From contig MU129170.1 in the NCBI GenBank assembly GCA_014904985.1, positions 16,172 through 30,312 of the forward strand: 14,141 nucleotides of DNA. Direction: 5' to 3'. Position numbers and translations under genes: made by a program. The notes under the pieces were generated by a model. It searched no databases and was not told the DNA's origin. It was given only the letters and a program-made list of their open reading frames with translations. The DNA is from Hydnum rufescens UP504. Its lineage: Eukaryota > Basidiomycota > Agaricomycetes > Cantharellales > Hydnaceae. Of this stretch, positions 1-5,683 are shown piece after piece; position 1 is the first letter of the stretch; every line of letters starts with the position of its first letter.

Positions 1-345
1 GGGATGACTGTAGTGGGGGGGAACCCTGACAGCGGGTGTGGTTCCACATGGTCACCCAAGTGGCGCCGGCCACCTCTCGTGTTTCGTTTGGCGTTGTTTG
101 TTTGCGTTGTCATTGGGTATGGTGTCATGGGGTTTGGCGCGTTTTGTTTGGCTGGGTGTCGTTTGGCTGGGTCTGTTTGGTTGGGTCTCATTTGGCATGT
201 TCACTGTTCACACGTTGCCGCTGGGGTCCTGGCCGATCAGGCCTCATCGTTCGGGGGGTTTCTTTGGCGTACTGGTGGGTGGCGGGTTTGGGCTCCCGAC
301 TGCTGACTTTTTCGCATTGGGCTGGGACAGCTTGGCCCGAAAAAA

Positions 346-439
346 CTAAGACATTAGTTAAAATTCAAAGGTCGCACAAAAAGAGCAGCGACTGCTGCTC
401 TTTTTGCGCGACTGGAGCTATTAAAAAAAAATTACATAC
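346..439 (-). other. Predicted intron with P2 hairpin (array 1, distal)
   Basis: On the minus strand the donor is AAG|GTATGT, the branch point TTAACTAATG and the acceptor TCTTAG, giving 94 nt. The P2 hairpin at about 374-409 lies between donor and branch point. One closing pair is G-U on the minus transcript. Confidence 0.65.
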
Positions 440-585
440 CTTATATTGCCACACCACCCGCGCAGCGGGTGTGTGGCCCCTGTTTCCTGCTCTTCTTTGT
501 GGCTTCCTGTGGGATTGTCGCTCGTTTGCGAGTGTCCGTTCACGTGGTCATATGCGTGGTGCGTTCGTGGGTGGGACAGCTTGGC

Positions 586-689
586 CTAAAAGCAGTAAAT
601 AAAAGTGTTTAAAAATTTTAAAACCTGCACAAAAAAGAGCAGCTTTCGCTGCTCTTTTGTGCCATGGTATCTATTGGGGGGAAACTCAC
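586..689 (-). other. Predicted intron with P2 hairpin (array 1, middle)
   Basis: The donor is AAA|GTGAGT and the acceptor CTTTTAG, giving 104 nt on the minus strand. P2 at 627-662 has unequal A and T runs, which would leave a small bulge. No clean CTAAC branch point is seen; TTTACTG is the nearest candidate. Confidence 0.6.
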
Positions 690-829
690 TTTAAATAGTA
701 CCACACACCGCCGCAGCGGGTGTGTGGTTCCTGGGGCCACCCATTGGGCGGTCCATTGTTTCTTTTGGTTTGCTCTGCCGTTCAGGCCCTCATCGTGCGG
801 GGTTTTGGTCTCGGGCCTTAGACCATAAT

Positions 830-936
830 CTAAAATAATAAAAGCTATGTTAGTAATAAGAGTTTAAAGTGGCGCAAAAAGAGTAGCTTTGCGCTACTCT
901 TTTTGCACTATTGTATCTACTGAGACAAACACTTAC
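830..936 (-). other. Predicted intron with P2 hairpin (array 1, proximal)
   Basis: The donor is AAG|GTAAGT, the branch point TTACTAACATAG and the acceptor ATTTTAG, giving 107 nt. P2 at 872-906 carries a two-sided change (GAGTAGC paired with GCTACTC) relative to the usual GAGCAGC/GCTGCTC, so pairing is kept. Confidence 0.7.
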
Positions 937-972
937 CTTATGACCACACGCCCGCATCAGCGGCGTGTGTGG

Positions 973-1260
973 TCATGTCGTGCGCTGAGGCTGCCGTGCT
1001 GCTGCTTGCTGCTGTTGCTGCTGCTGCTGCTGTTGCGCTGTTGGCTGCTGTTGTGCTTTGCTGCTGCTGCTGCTGCTGTTGCTGTGCTGCTGCTGCTGCT
1101 GCTGCTGTTGCTGTTGTGTCGTGTCGTGCGCTCGCCTTTCTGTTGCTGGGTGTGTGCTGCGTACTTGCGAAATCAACGCCGGCAATTGCCGATACTCAAG
1201 AAGGCACCCAAGTGCTGATGCTACAAGTACAATCCAGATTAATAGCAAGCATATAGACAT
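973..1260 (-). CDS. Possible small polyQ ORF with signal-like N terminus, in array 1 first-exon position
   Basis: This 95-codon frame starts with ATG at 1260. It opens with a hydrophobic stretch (MSICLLLIWIVLVASALG) that resembles a signal peptide, then has a short linker and a Gln-rich tract encoded by the CAG strand of the microsatellite. It ends at a TGA just before the first P1. Its position and strand fit a first exon of array 1. The matching stretch in the palindrome arms differs by a 1-nt indel and meets a stop early, so coding is not conserved between copies. I do not recognise it. It may be a chance frame, because a triplet repeat keeps frames open. Confidence 0.2.
   Translation of the reverse strand: MSICLLLIWIVLVASALGCLLEYRQLPALISQVRSTHPATERRAHDTTQQQQQQQQQQHSNSSSSSSKAQQQPTAQQQQQQQQQQAAARQPQRTT
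990..1117. repeat. Imperfect CTG/CAG trinucleotide tract
   Basis: About 125 bp of CTG, TTG and GCTG triplets occupy this position, with uninterrupted CTG runs of roughly five to seven units. The tract lies between the first P1 of array 1 and the core. The corresponding site in the palindrome left arm (near 3350) has only a short GGTTGCTGCTTCAGC, so this looks like a local expansion. Confidence 0.9.
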
Positions 1261-1380
1261 GGAATATAAATATATATAAATATTTGTTTAAAAATGTGAA
1301 GAAGAGGATGATAATGAGCCAGAGCTCAATTAAGGGACGATATGCCTCATTGCAAAGTGGATTGCATTTCCACGCATTTT
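1165..1380. repeat. Diverged single copy of the palindrome arm (core of arrays 1/2)
   Basis: The stretch from CAACGCCGGCAATTGC to about 1360 aligns by eye with 3380-3570 of the large palindrome. Shared landmarks include AATATTTGTT, GATAATGAGCCAGA (versus GATAATAAGTCAGA) and ATATGCCTCATTGCA (versus ATATGCCTGCATTGCA). It contains the TATA-like ATATAAATATATATAAATA. Only one arm is present, and array 2 begins directly after it. The placement between divergent arrays suggests a promoter-bearing core, but this is inference. Confidence 0.65.
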
Positions 1381-1383
1381 AAG

Positions 1384-1484
1384 GTGAGTACAACGCGCAA
1401 GAGGAGCAGCGTATGCTGCTCCTTTTGCGTGGCTTCTCTTGTTTTTTTTTTCTTTTACTAACGTATTATTTATTATTTTATTTT
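1384..1484 (+). other. Intron-like segment with P2 hairpin, acceptor missing (array 2 unit 1)
   Basis: The donor AAG|GTGAGT, P2 (1396-1429) and branch point TTACTAACG are present. The expected terminal AG is absent, and the first AGs lie well downstream in the exon body. P2 shows a paired G-C change and a G-U wobble in the stem. Confidence 0.45.
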
Positions 1485-1635
1485 GTCATCTGGACCCAAC
1501 ACCCGCGACCCCGCCGAGCGAACACGAGAGAACGACGACCGCCAAACGAATCCACAAACAGCAACGAGTCGAAACCACGACGCAAGCCCTGGACAAACCC
1601 CACACCCGCTTCGGCGGGTGTGTGGTAATTTTAAG

Positions 1636-1734
1636 GTGAGTACAACCGTGCAAGAGGAGCAGCATACGCTGCTCCTTTTGCGTGGCTTTCCTTGTTTTTT
1701 TTTTTTACTAACGTATTATTTATTATTTTATTTT
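1636..1734 (+). other. Intron-like segment with P2 hairpin, acceptor missing (array 2 unit 2)
   Basis: This is a near copy of unit 1, with donor AAG|GTGAGT, P2 at 1648-1683 and TTACTAACG, and with the same loss of the acceptor AG. The loss therefore predates the tandem duplication. Confidence 0.45.
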
Positions 1735-1890
1735 GTCATTTGGACCCAACACCCGTGACCCTGCCGAACGAACACGGGAGAATGACGACCCACCCGCCAA
1801 ACGAATCCTGCGAATGGCAACGAGTCGAAACCACGATGCAAGCCCCGGACGAACCCCACACCCGCCGAAGCGGGTGTGGTAATCTTTAAG

Positions 1891-1992
1891 GTAAGTATAT
1901 ATGTACATGTCGACTATGCAAAAGGAGCAGCAGGGGCTGCTCCTTTTGCCTGGTTTTTATTTTTTTAACTAACTTATTATTTATTATCATAG
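1891..1992 (+). other. Predicted intron with P2 hairpin (array 2 unit 3)
   Basis: The donor is AAG|GTAAGT, the branch point TTAACTAACTT and the acceptor TATCATAG, giving 102 nt. P2 at 1918-1949 pairs AAAAGGAGCAGC with GCTGCTCCTTTT, a two-sided change from the usual A-T pair to G-C. Confidence 0.65.
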
Positions 1993-2214
1993 GTATTCTT
2001 CTGAACCTGCATCCCCCAACCGAAGCCACGACCCGCTGAGTGAAAACACGCAACCATGGGTGAGGGGGAACCCCAATGGTGAAGCGCGAAATGACGTCCC
2101 CGGTACCACACACCCGCCCAAGTGGGTGTGTGGTGCTACTAGATAGTTGTTATTTTAATTTTTGTTCTTTGATTTCTATGGACAGTACCACACACCTGCT
2201 AGAGTGGGTGTGGT

Positions 2215-2640
2215 ATAATTTTAAATAAATAAATAAATAATAAGAATGAAACACGGGACTCCTGAATGAAACCTTGCTGACCTGGGTTAGCATAAGTATA
2301 ATATAGTGATAATAAATAAATAATTATAAATGGAAGATATTATCCCCGATAAGCCCGTATGGCCTGGTGCAAGTCTGAGATTCTCTAAGTCCCAGTTTCG
2401 GCCAATTTTCGGCCATTTCAGCCAATTCTGGGCCAGAAGGTTGACTGAAGTGCAAATCATAAAAATGGCCATTTTGGCCGAAATAGTGATGGGACCTACT
2501 TAGGTACCATTATCTGCCCAGAAGTGGTACCTAACTAGGTAGGCTTAGATGACTAACCAAGGTGCACCTCGTTGGTTGTATTTTCATTTGTTGTCAGGGT
2601 TTCGGCTGGGCTTGTGCGGGTGTTGGTTCAGATTCATGAC
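2215..2640. other. AT-rich spacer between array blocks, with two inverted repeats
   Basis: No gene is seen. The spacer holds an AAAT-type microsatellite (about 2222-2245). One inverted repeat pairs 2396-2416 (TTTCGGCCAATTTTCGGCC) with 2465-2483. A second pairs ACCTACTTAGGTACCA (2494-2509) with TGGTACCTAACTAGGTAGG (2525-2543). AACCAAGGTGCACCTCGTTGG (about 2554) is also nearly palindromic. Arrays 2 and 3 converge on this stretch, so it should contain the 3' ends of both if they are transcribed. Confidence 0.6.
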
Positions 2641-2742
2641 CTAGAATATTAAAATATACGTTAGTTAGACATTTGAAGCAGCGCAAAAAGAGCAGCCTAA
2701 GCTGCTCCTTTTGCACGGTGGTATCTACTGGGGAAGACTTAC
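2641..2742 (-). other. Predicted intron with P2 hairpin (array 3, distal)
   Basis: The donor is AAG|GTAAGT, the branch point TCTAACTAAC and the acceptor ATTCTAG, giving 102 nt. P2 at 2681-2715 has a one-sided change that is a G-U pair in the minus transcript but would be A-C in the plus transcript. Confidence 0.7.
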
Positions 2743-2918
2743 CTTATATAGTACCACACACCTGCCGTAGTGGGTGTGTGGTTCCTGGGGCCACTCGTTG
2801 GCTCCATATCATTTCGAGGGGCCCGGGGTTCGTTTGGCGGGTGTCCTTGGCGGGCATCCATTTCGTTCATTCTTGTTGGGCGGTTCTTCATTTTGTGTGT
2901 TGTGGGTTAGGCGATAAC

Positions 2919-3018
2919 CTAGAAAAATAAATAACTCGTTAGTTAGAAATCAAAACCAGTGCAAAAAGAGCAGCATATGCTGCTCTTTTTGCGCTGTTGG
3001 GTACACTGAGTGACATAC
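2919..3018 (-). other. Predicted intron with P2 hairpin (array 3, middle)
   Basis: The donor is AAG|GTATGT, the branch point TCTAACTAAC and the acceptor TTTCTAG, giving 100 nt. P2 at 2959-2994 is perfect except near its base, where the minus transcript would have a C-A mismatch. Confidence 0.7.
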
Positions 3019-3165
3019 CTTACATAGAACCACACACCTGCTGCAGTGGGTGTGTGGTTCGTGGGGTCACTCGTTGGGCAGGTCCCTGGCTGCCGTGGTC
3101 TCGTTCGTTGTGTTTTTGTCTGGCATATTGCTATTTGGGCCTGGTATTTTGCACCAGGCCACGAT

Positions 3166-3272
3166 CTAAAACAATAACAATACATTAGTAAAGAAATTCA
3201 AAGCAGCGCAAAAAGAGCAGCTTCCGCTACTCTTTTTGCGCTGATGTATTTACTACGATAAAAAAAACTCAC
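3166..3272 (-). other. Predicted intron with P2 hairpin (array 3, proximal)
   Basis: The donor is AAG|GTGAGT, the branch point TTTACTAATG and the acceptor GTTTTAG, giving 107 nt. P2 at 3206-3241 has a single one-sided change that reads as U-G in the minus transcript. This intron is the partner of 4154-4264 across the palindrome. Confidence 0.7.
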
Positions 3273-4235
3273 CTTGTTGACCACACACCTGCATCGGCGG
3301 GTGTGTGGTCGCTTGGTTGCCTTCCTAGGCAGTTGTCGGGTGCCGGTTCGGTGGTTGCTGCTTCAGCAGGTCACGAAGACTCAACGCCGGCAATTGCTGG
3401 AACCCAAAAAGCGCCCAAATGCTGGCGCTACAAGCACCATATACATTAATAGCAATTATCTAGAAGTGTAACAAGGACTATATAATAAATATTTGTTCAA
3501 AATTATAAAAAAGACCATGATAATAAGTCAGAAATCAATATGGCACCATATGCCTGCATTGCACAGAGGATTAGGCCACTTCTATTGGTTAGAATTGGCC
3601 CAAATTTAAATATATTGGTGGTGTATATGTATCCTACATGGGCGACTAGTTATATCGGACGATCACTCCATTTTTGGATTTTTCGCACCTTCAATTCCCT
3701 AAATAGGGAATTGAAGGTGCGAAAAATCCAAAAATGGAGTGATCGTCCGATATAACTAGTCGCCCATGTAGGATACATATACACCACCAATATATTTAAA
3801 TTTGGGCCAATTCTAACCAATAGAAGTGGCCTAATCCTCTGTGCAATGCAGGCATATGGTGCCGTATTGATTTCTGACTTATTATCATGGTCTTTTTTAT
3901 AATTTTGAACAAATATTTATTATATAGTCCTTGTTACACTTCTAGATAATTGCTATTAATGTATATGGTGCTTGTAGCGCCAGCACTTGGGCGCTTTTTG
4001 GGTTCTGGCAATTGCCAGCATTGAGTTGCATCTTCCTTCGCAACTACACAACCACCACCCACCGAAGCAACCACCGACCCCACAGGCGACAACCACCTAG
4101 AAAGGCAACCAGGTGACCACACACCTGCATCAGCGGGTGTGTGGTCATATAAGGTGAGTGTTTTTTTAATCGTAGTAGATACAACGGTGCAAAAAGAGCA
4201 GCGCAAGCTGCTCTTTTTGCGCTGCTTTGGATTTT
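3186..4235. repeat. Large inverted repeat: near-perfect palindrome with diverged outer arms
   Basis: The symmetry point lies between 3702 and 3703, where position x pairs with 7405 minus x. From 3432 to 3973 (271 bp per arm) I found the two unpaired central bases and one mismatch (T3541 against G3864, a TpG/CpG difference). Outside this core the arms still align through the first P1 and the first hairpin intron of arrays 3 and 4, but with many substitutions and a net shift of about 21 nt. Each arm has an AT-rich TATATAATAAATATTTG segment (near 3479 and its mirror) that could serve as a divergent promoter. Arms of this kind could extrude as a cruciform or, if transcribed through, form a long hairpin RNA. 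No gene is recognised in the core. Confidence 0.9.
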
Positions 4236-4264
4236 TTTTACTAACACATCTTTTATTATTTCAG
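4154..4264 (+). other. Predicted intron with P2 hairpin (array 4 unit 1)
   Basis: The donor is AAG|GTGAGT, the branch point TTACTAACAC and the acceptor TTTCAG, giving 111 nt. P2 lies at 4187-4222. A frame stays open through this intron, so retention would not immediately stop translation. Confidence 0.75.
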
Positions 4265-4485
4265 ATCATGGCCTGGTCCCACACGGTGACCACTTGCCAA
4301 ACGATGAGGCCCCAAATGGCAGGGGCCCAACCAGCAACGCAACAGACGATGACGCGCCCAACGCGACAGATGGTAACACGCCAAATGACAACGCAACAGA
4401 CAATGGCACAATGGACGACAACGCGCCCAATGAGTGGCCCAAGGAACCACACACCCGCTGCGGCGGGTGTGTGGCACTATATAAG

Positions 4486-4586
4486 GTGAGTCCCCACCCA
4501 AGTAGATACAGCTGCACAAAAAGAGCAGTGAAAGCTGCTCTTTTTGTGCTGGTTTTAATTTCTAACTAATGTATCTATTTTTCTAG
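4486..4586 (+). other. Predicted intron with P2 hairpin (array 4 unit 2)
   Basis: The donor is AAG|GTGAGT, the branch point TTCTAACTAAT and the acceptor TTTCTAG, giving 101 nt. P2 at 4514-4549 has GCAC paired with GTGC at its base in place of GCGC/GCGC, a two-sided change. Confidence 0.75.
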
Positions 4587-4841
4587 GTTATTGCCTGGCC
4601 TGCAGCCAATGAAATGAAGGAAAGAACGAATGGAACAGACGGCCAAACGAAGAACCGCCAAACAAACCCGAGCCCCCCGAAATGACAGCACCACATGAAC
4701 ACGCACCCAAGGCCACCCACCAAATGAATACCATGCGGGCGAAGAAGGACCACCCACCAGACGAAGACACGAAACGACCCAGGGCCAACAAGTGGCCCCA
4801 GGAACCACACACCCGCTGCGGCGGGTGTGTGGTACTCTAAG

Positions 4842-4948
4842 ATGAGATTTTTTTATTTTTTATTTTCATTTTTGTGGCGCAAGAAGAGCAGCATATGCTG
4901 CTCTTCTTGCGATGCTTTAATGTTTAACTAATGTGTTTACTTTTCTAG
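4842..4948 (+). other. Intron-like segment with P2 hairpin, donor degenerate (array 4 unit 3)
   Basis: Branch point TTTAACTAATG and acceptor TTTTCTAG are intact. The donor position reads AAG|ATGAGA rather than GTGAGT, so normal splicing here is doubtful. P2 at 4877-4911 carries a two-sided change (CAAGAAGAG with CTCTTCTTG). Confidence 0.5.
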
Positions 4949-4993
4949 ATCTTGGACCCCAACACCAAACCCACCACCCAAAACCCGCTGAGT

Positions 4994-5109
4994 GAAACCC
5001 CGCGACCGCAAACCTGGCAAACGAAGCCCCGCGACCGCAAACCCAGCAAATGAAGCCCTGTGACCCCAAACCCGGCAAACGAAGCCCCACAAAGCTAAAC
5101 CCCGCAAAC
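4994..5109 (+). repeat. 29-bp tandem repeat (four units) in an array 4 exon body
   Basis: Four consecutive 29-nt units begin GAAACCCCGCGACCGCAAAC or close variants and end in GGCAAAC, CAGCAAAT or CGCAAAC, starting at 4994, 5023, 5052 and 5081. The period is not a multiple of three, so each added unit changes frame. This argues against a conserved protein here. Confidence 0.9.
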
Positions 5110-5184
5110 AAAACCGTGAAACGGGGTCCCCCCATGTGGAACCCCAGCCAACGACGGGCGTATGAACCACACCCGTTTTGGCAG

Positions 5185-5299
5185 GTGAGGTATGTTATTT
5201 TTATTTTTGGACTTCTGTGTTACAGTAGCACAAAAAGAGCAGCAAAGGCTGCTCTTTTTGCGCTGCTTTAAGTTGTAGCTAACATATTGTTTATCCTAG
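5185..5299 (+). other. Predicted intron with P2 hairpin (array 4 unit 4)
   Basis: The donor is CAG|GTGAGG, or GTATGT five bases later. The branch point is TAGCTAACAT and the acceptor TATCCTAG, giving about 115 nt. P2 is at 5228-5263. The preceding exon hairpin is degenerate here, so the P1 and P2 copies are not maintained together. Confidence 0.6.
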
Positions 5300-5460
5300 G
5301 CTACAACCTGCACCCATGCCCGTACGACCTCATTCCCCAAACCTGGCAAACAAAACCGCGGTGAACGATGACCCGACAAACGGAATGCCGGCAGATGAGC
5401 ACCACGTGAGAACCACACCCGCTGCAGTGGGTGTGATAGTGTAAGATTTCGTTTTGTTCT

Positions 5461-5527
5461 AGTAGCACAGAAGGAGTGTCGAGAGCCGCTCTTTCTGTGC
5501 TACTGTGGGTGAGCCATTTGGCTCACC
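5461..5527. repeat. Terminal P2-like hairpin followed by a second short hairpin
   Basis: AGTAGCACAG (5461-5470) pairs with CTGTGCTACT (5495-5504) around a diverged P2-like middle. GGTGAGCC-ATTT-GGCTCACC follows at about 5508-5527. No branch point or acceptor follows, so this marks the outer end of array 4. Confidence 0.7.
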
Positions 5528-5683
5528 AGATGTATGTAGCAATATAGATAATAAATAATGATAATAATAATAATAATAATGATAATGATATTTAATGAAT
5601 ATTAGTAATAATATGCTATCGCAGGAAGCTCCTGCAGTAGCATCAATTATTACATGAGCTTCGTGGGTTTTTAGCATATCATC
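5528..5683. repeat. TAA-type microsatellite and a 31-bp hairpin
   Basis: About 5545-5592 is a run of ATA/TAA/TGA triplets. At 5613-5643, ATGCTATCGCAGGA pairs with TCCTGCAGTAGCAT, two bases short of perfect. No gene is seen. The stretch separates array 4 from the convergent minus-strand gene. Confidence 0.7.

Larger units (their letters stand above)
1..974 (-). repeat. Hairpin array 1: alternating exon (P1) and intron (P2) hairpins, minus orientation
   Basis: This array reads from the core near 1170 leftward. P1 hairpins lie at 942-974, 700-729 and 450-476, with a degenerate one at 22-43. Three introns (830-936, 586-689, 346-439) each carry a P2 hairpin, and the donors are spaced 247 and 250 nt apart. 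The apparent internal exons (690-829 and 440-585) are 140 and 146 nt, and a distal one covers about 44-345. On the sense (minus) strand the exon bodies are A/C-rich and T-poor, with recurring GCCAAAC motifs. Exon ends share the sequence GTGGCCCCAGGAACCACAC with arrays 3 and 4. The distal P1 has lost one arm and has no donor after it, so this is probably the worn 3' end. I recognise no protein or named element. The function is unknown and transcription is inferred only from splice signals. Confidence 0.75.
1381..2214 (+). repeat. Hairpin array 2: three P1/P2 units and one orphan P1, plus orientation
   Basis: Donors lie at 1384, 1636 and 1891, giving units of 252 and 255 nt. P2 hairpins are at 1396-1429, 1648-1683 and 1918-1949. 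P1 hairpins are at 1598-1626, 1853-1880, 2105-2134 and an orphan at 2186-2214. Units 1 and 2 are close tandem copies through both intron and exon. Both lack an AG at the position where unit 3 has its acceptor, reading TATTTTATTTTGTC instead. The region after 2134 keeps P1 but has no P2, so the distal end is truncated. No consistent protein frame is seen. Confidence 0.7.
2641..3310 (-). repeat. Hairpin array 3: three P1/P2 units, minus orientation
   Basis: Reading leftward from the palindrome, P1 hairpins lie at 3279-3310, 3029-3058 and 2753-2782. Hairpin introns lie at 3166-3272, 2919-3018 and 2641-2742. Donors are 254 and 276 nt apart, and the apparent internal exons (3019-3165 and 2743-2918) are 147 and 176 nt. 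The P1 copies read CCTGC and GTGGG where arrays 1 and 4 have CCCGC and GCGGG, as expected for C-to-T loss at CpG sites. Exon ends share CCAACGAGTGGCCCCAGG upstream of P1. No coding function is recognised. Confidence 0.75.
4115..5504 (+). repeat. Hairpin array 4: four P1/P2 units and terminal hairpin, plus orientation
   Basis: P1 hairpins lie at 4115-4146, 4446-4475, 4804-4833, a degenerate one at 5166-5188, and 5412-5436. Hairpin introns are 4154-4264, 4486-4586, 4842-4948 and 5185-5299. Donors are 332, 356 and 343 nt apart, longer than in arrays 1-3 because the exon bodies are longer (221, 255 and 236 nt). Exons begin with a shared motif (ATCATGGCCTGG, GTTATTGCCTGGCC). The P1 region can be read as WPKEPHTRCGGCV in one frame, but exon lengths modulo 3 differ, so one long frame is not kept. 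The array ends in a P2-like hairpin at 5461-5504 with no exon after it. No named family is recognised. Confidence 0.75.

Noticed and set aside
973..1117. CTG tract as a coding leucine or alanine repeat on the plus strand
   Set aside because: Plus-strand frames are poly-Leu, poly-Ala or poly-Cys readings of a microsatellite and oppose the predicted transcription direction of array 1.
3432..3973. Palindrome as a simple fold-back assembly artefact
   Set aside because: The outer arms differ by many substitutions and indels and lead into different array exons, which a recent read artefact would not show. Long reads would still be needed to be certain.
4139..4569. Open frames running through array 4 as genuine protein genes
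   Set aside because: They read straight through predicted introns and change character at exon edges, and several frames are open because the sequence is T-poor. None is conserved between units.
346..5299. P2 stems followed by T-rich sequence as bacterial-type intrinsic terminators
   Set aside because: They lie inside sequences with eukaryotic donor, branch point and acceptor in fixed order, and the window has spliceosomal introns throughout. Bacterial termination does not apply.
1..5504. CRISPR array
   Set aside because: Repeats are palindromic and regularly spaced, but spacers are 100-250 bp of related low-complexity sequence, orientation flips, and no cas genes are present. The context is eukaryotic.
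1..5504. tRNA or other classical RNA genes within the hairpins
   Set aside because: No cloverleaf, A/B box pair or snoRNA-type box arrangement could be recognised around P1 or P2.
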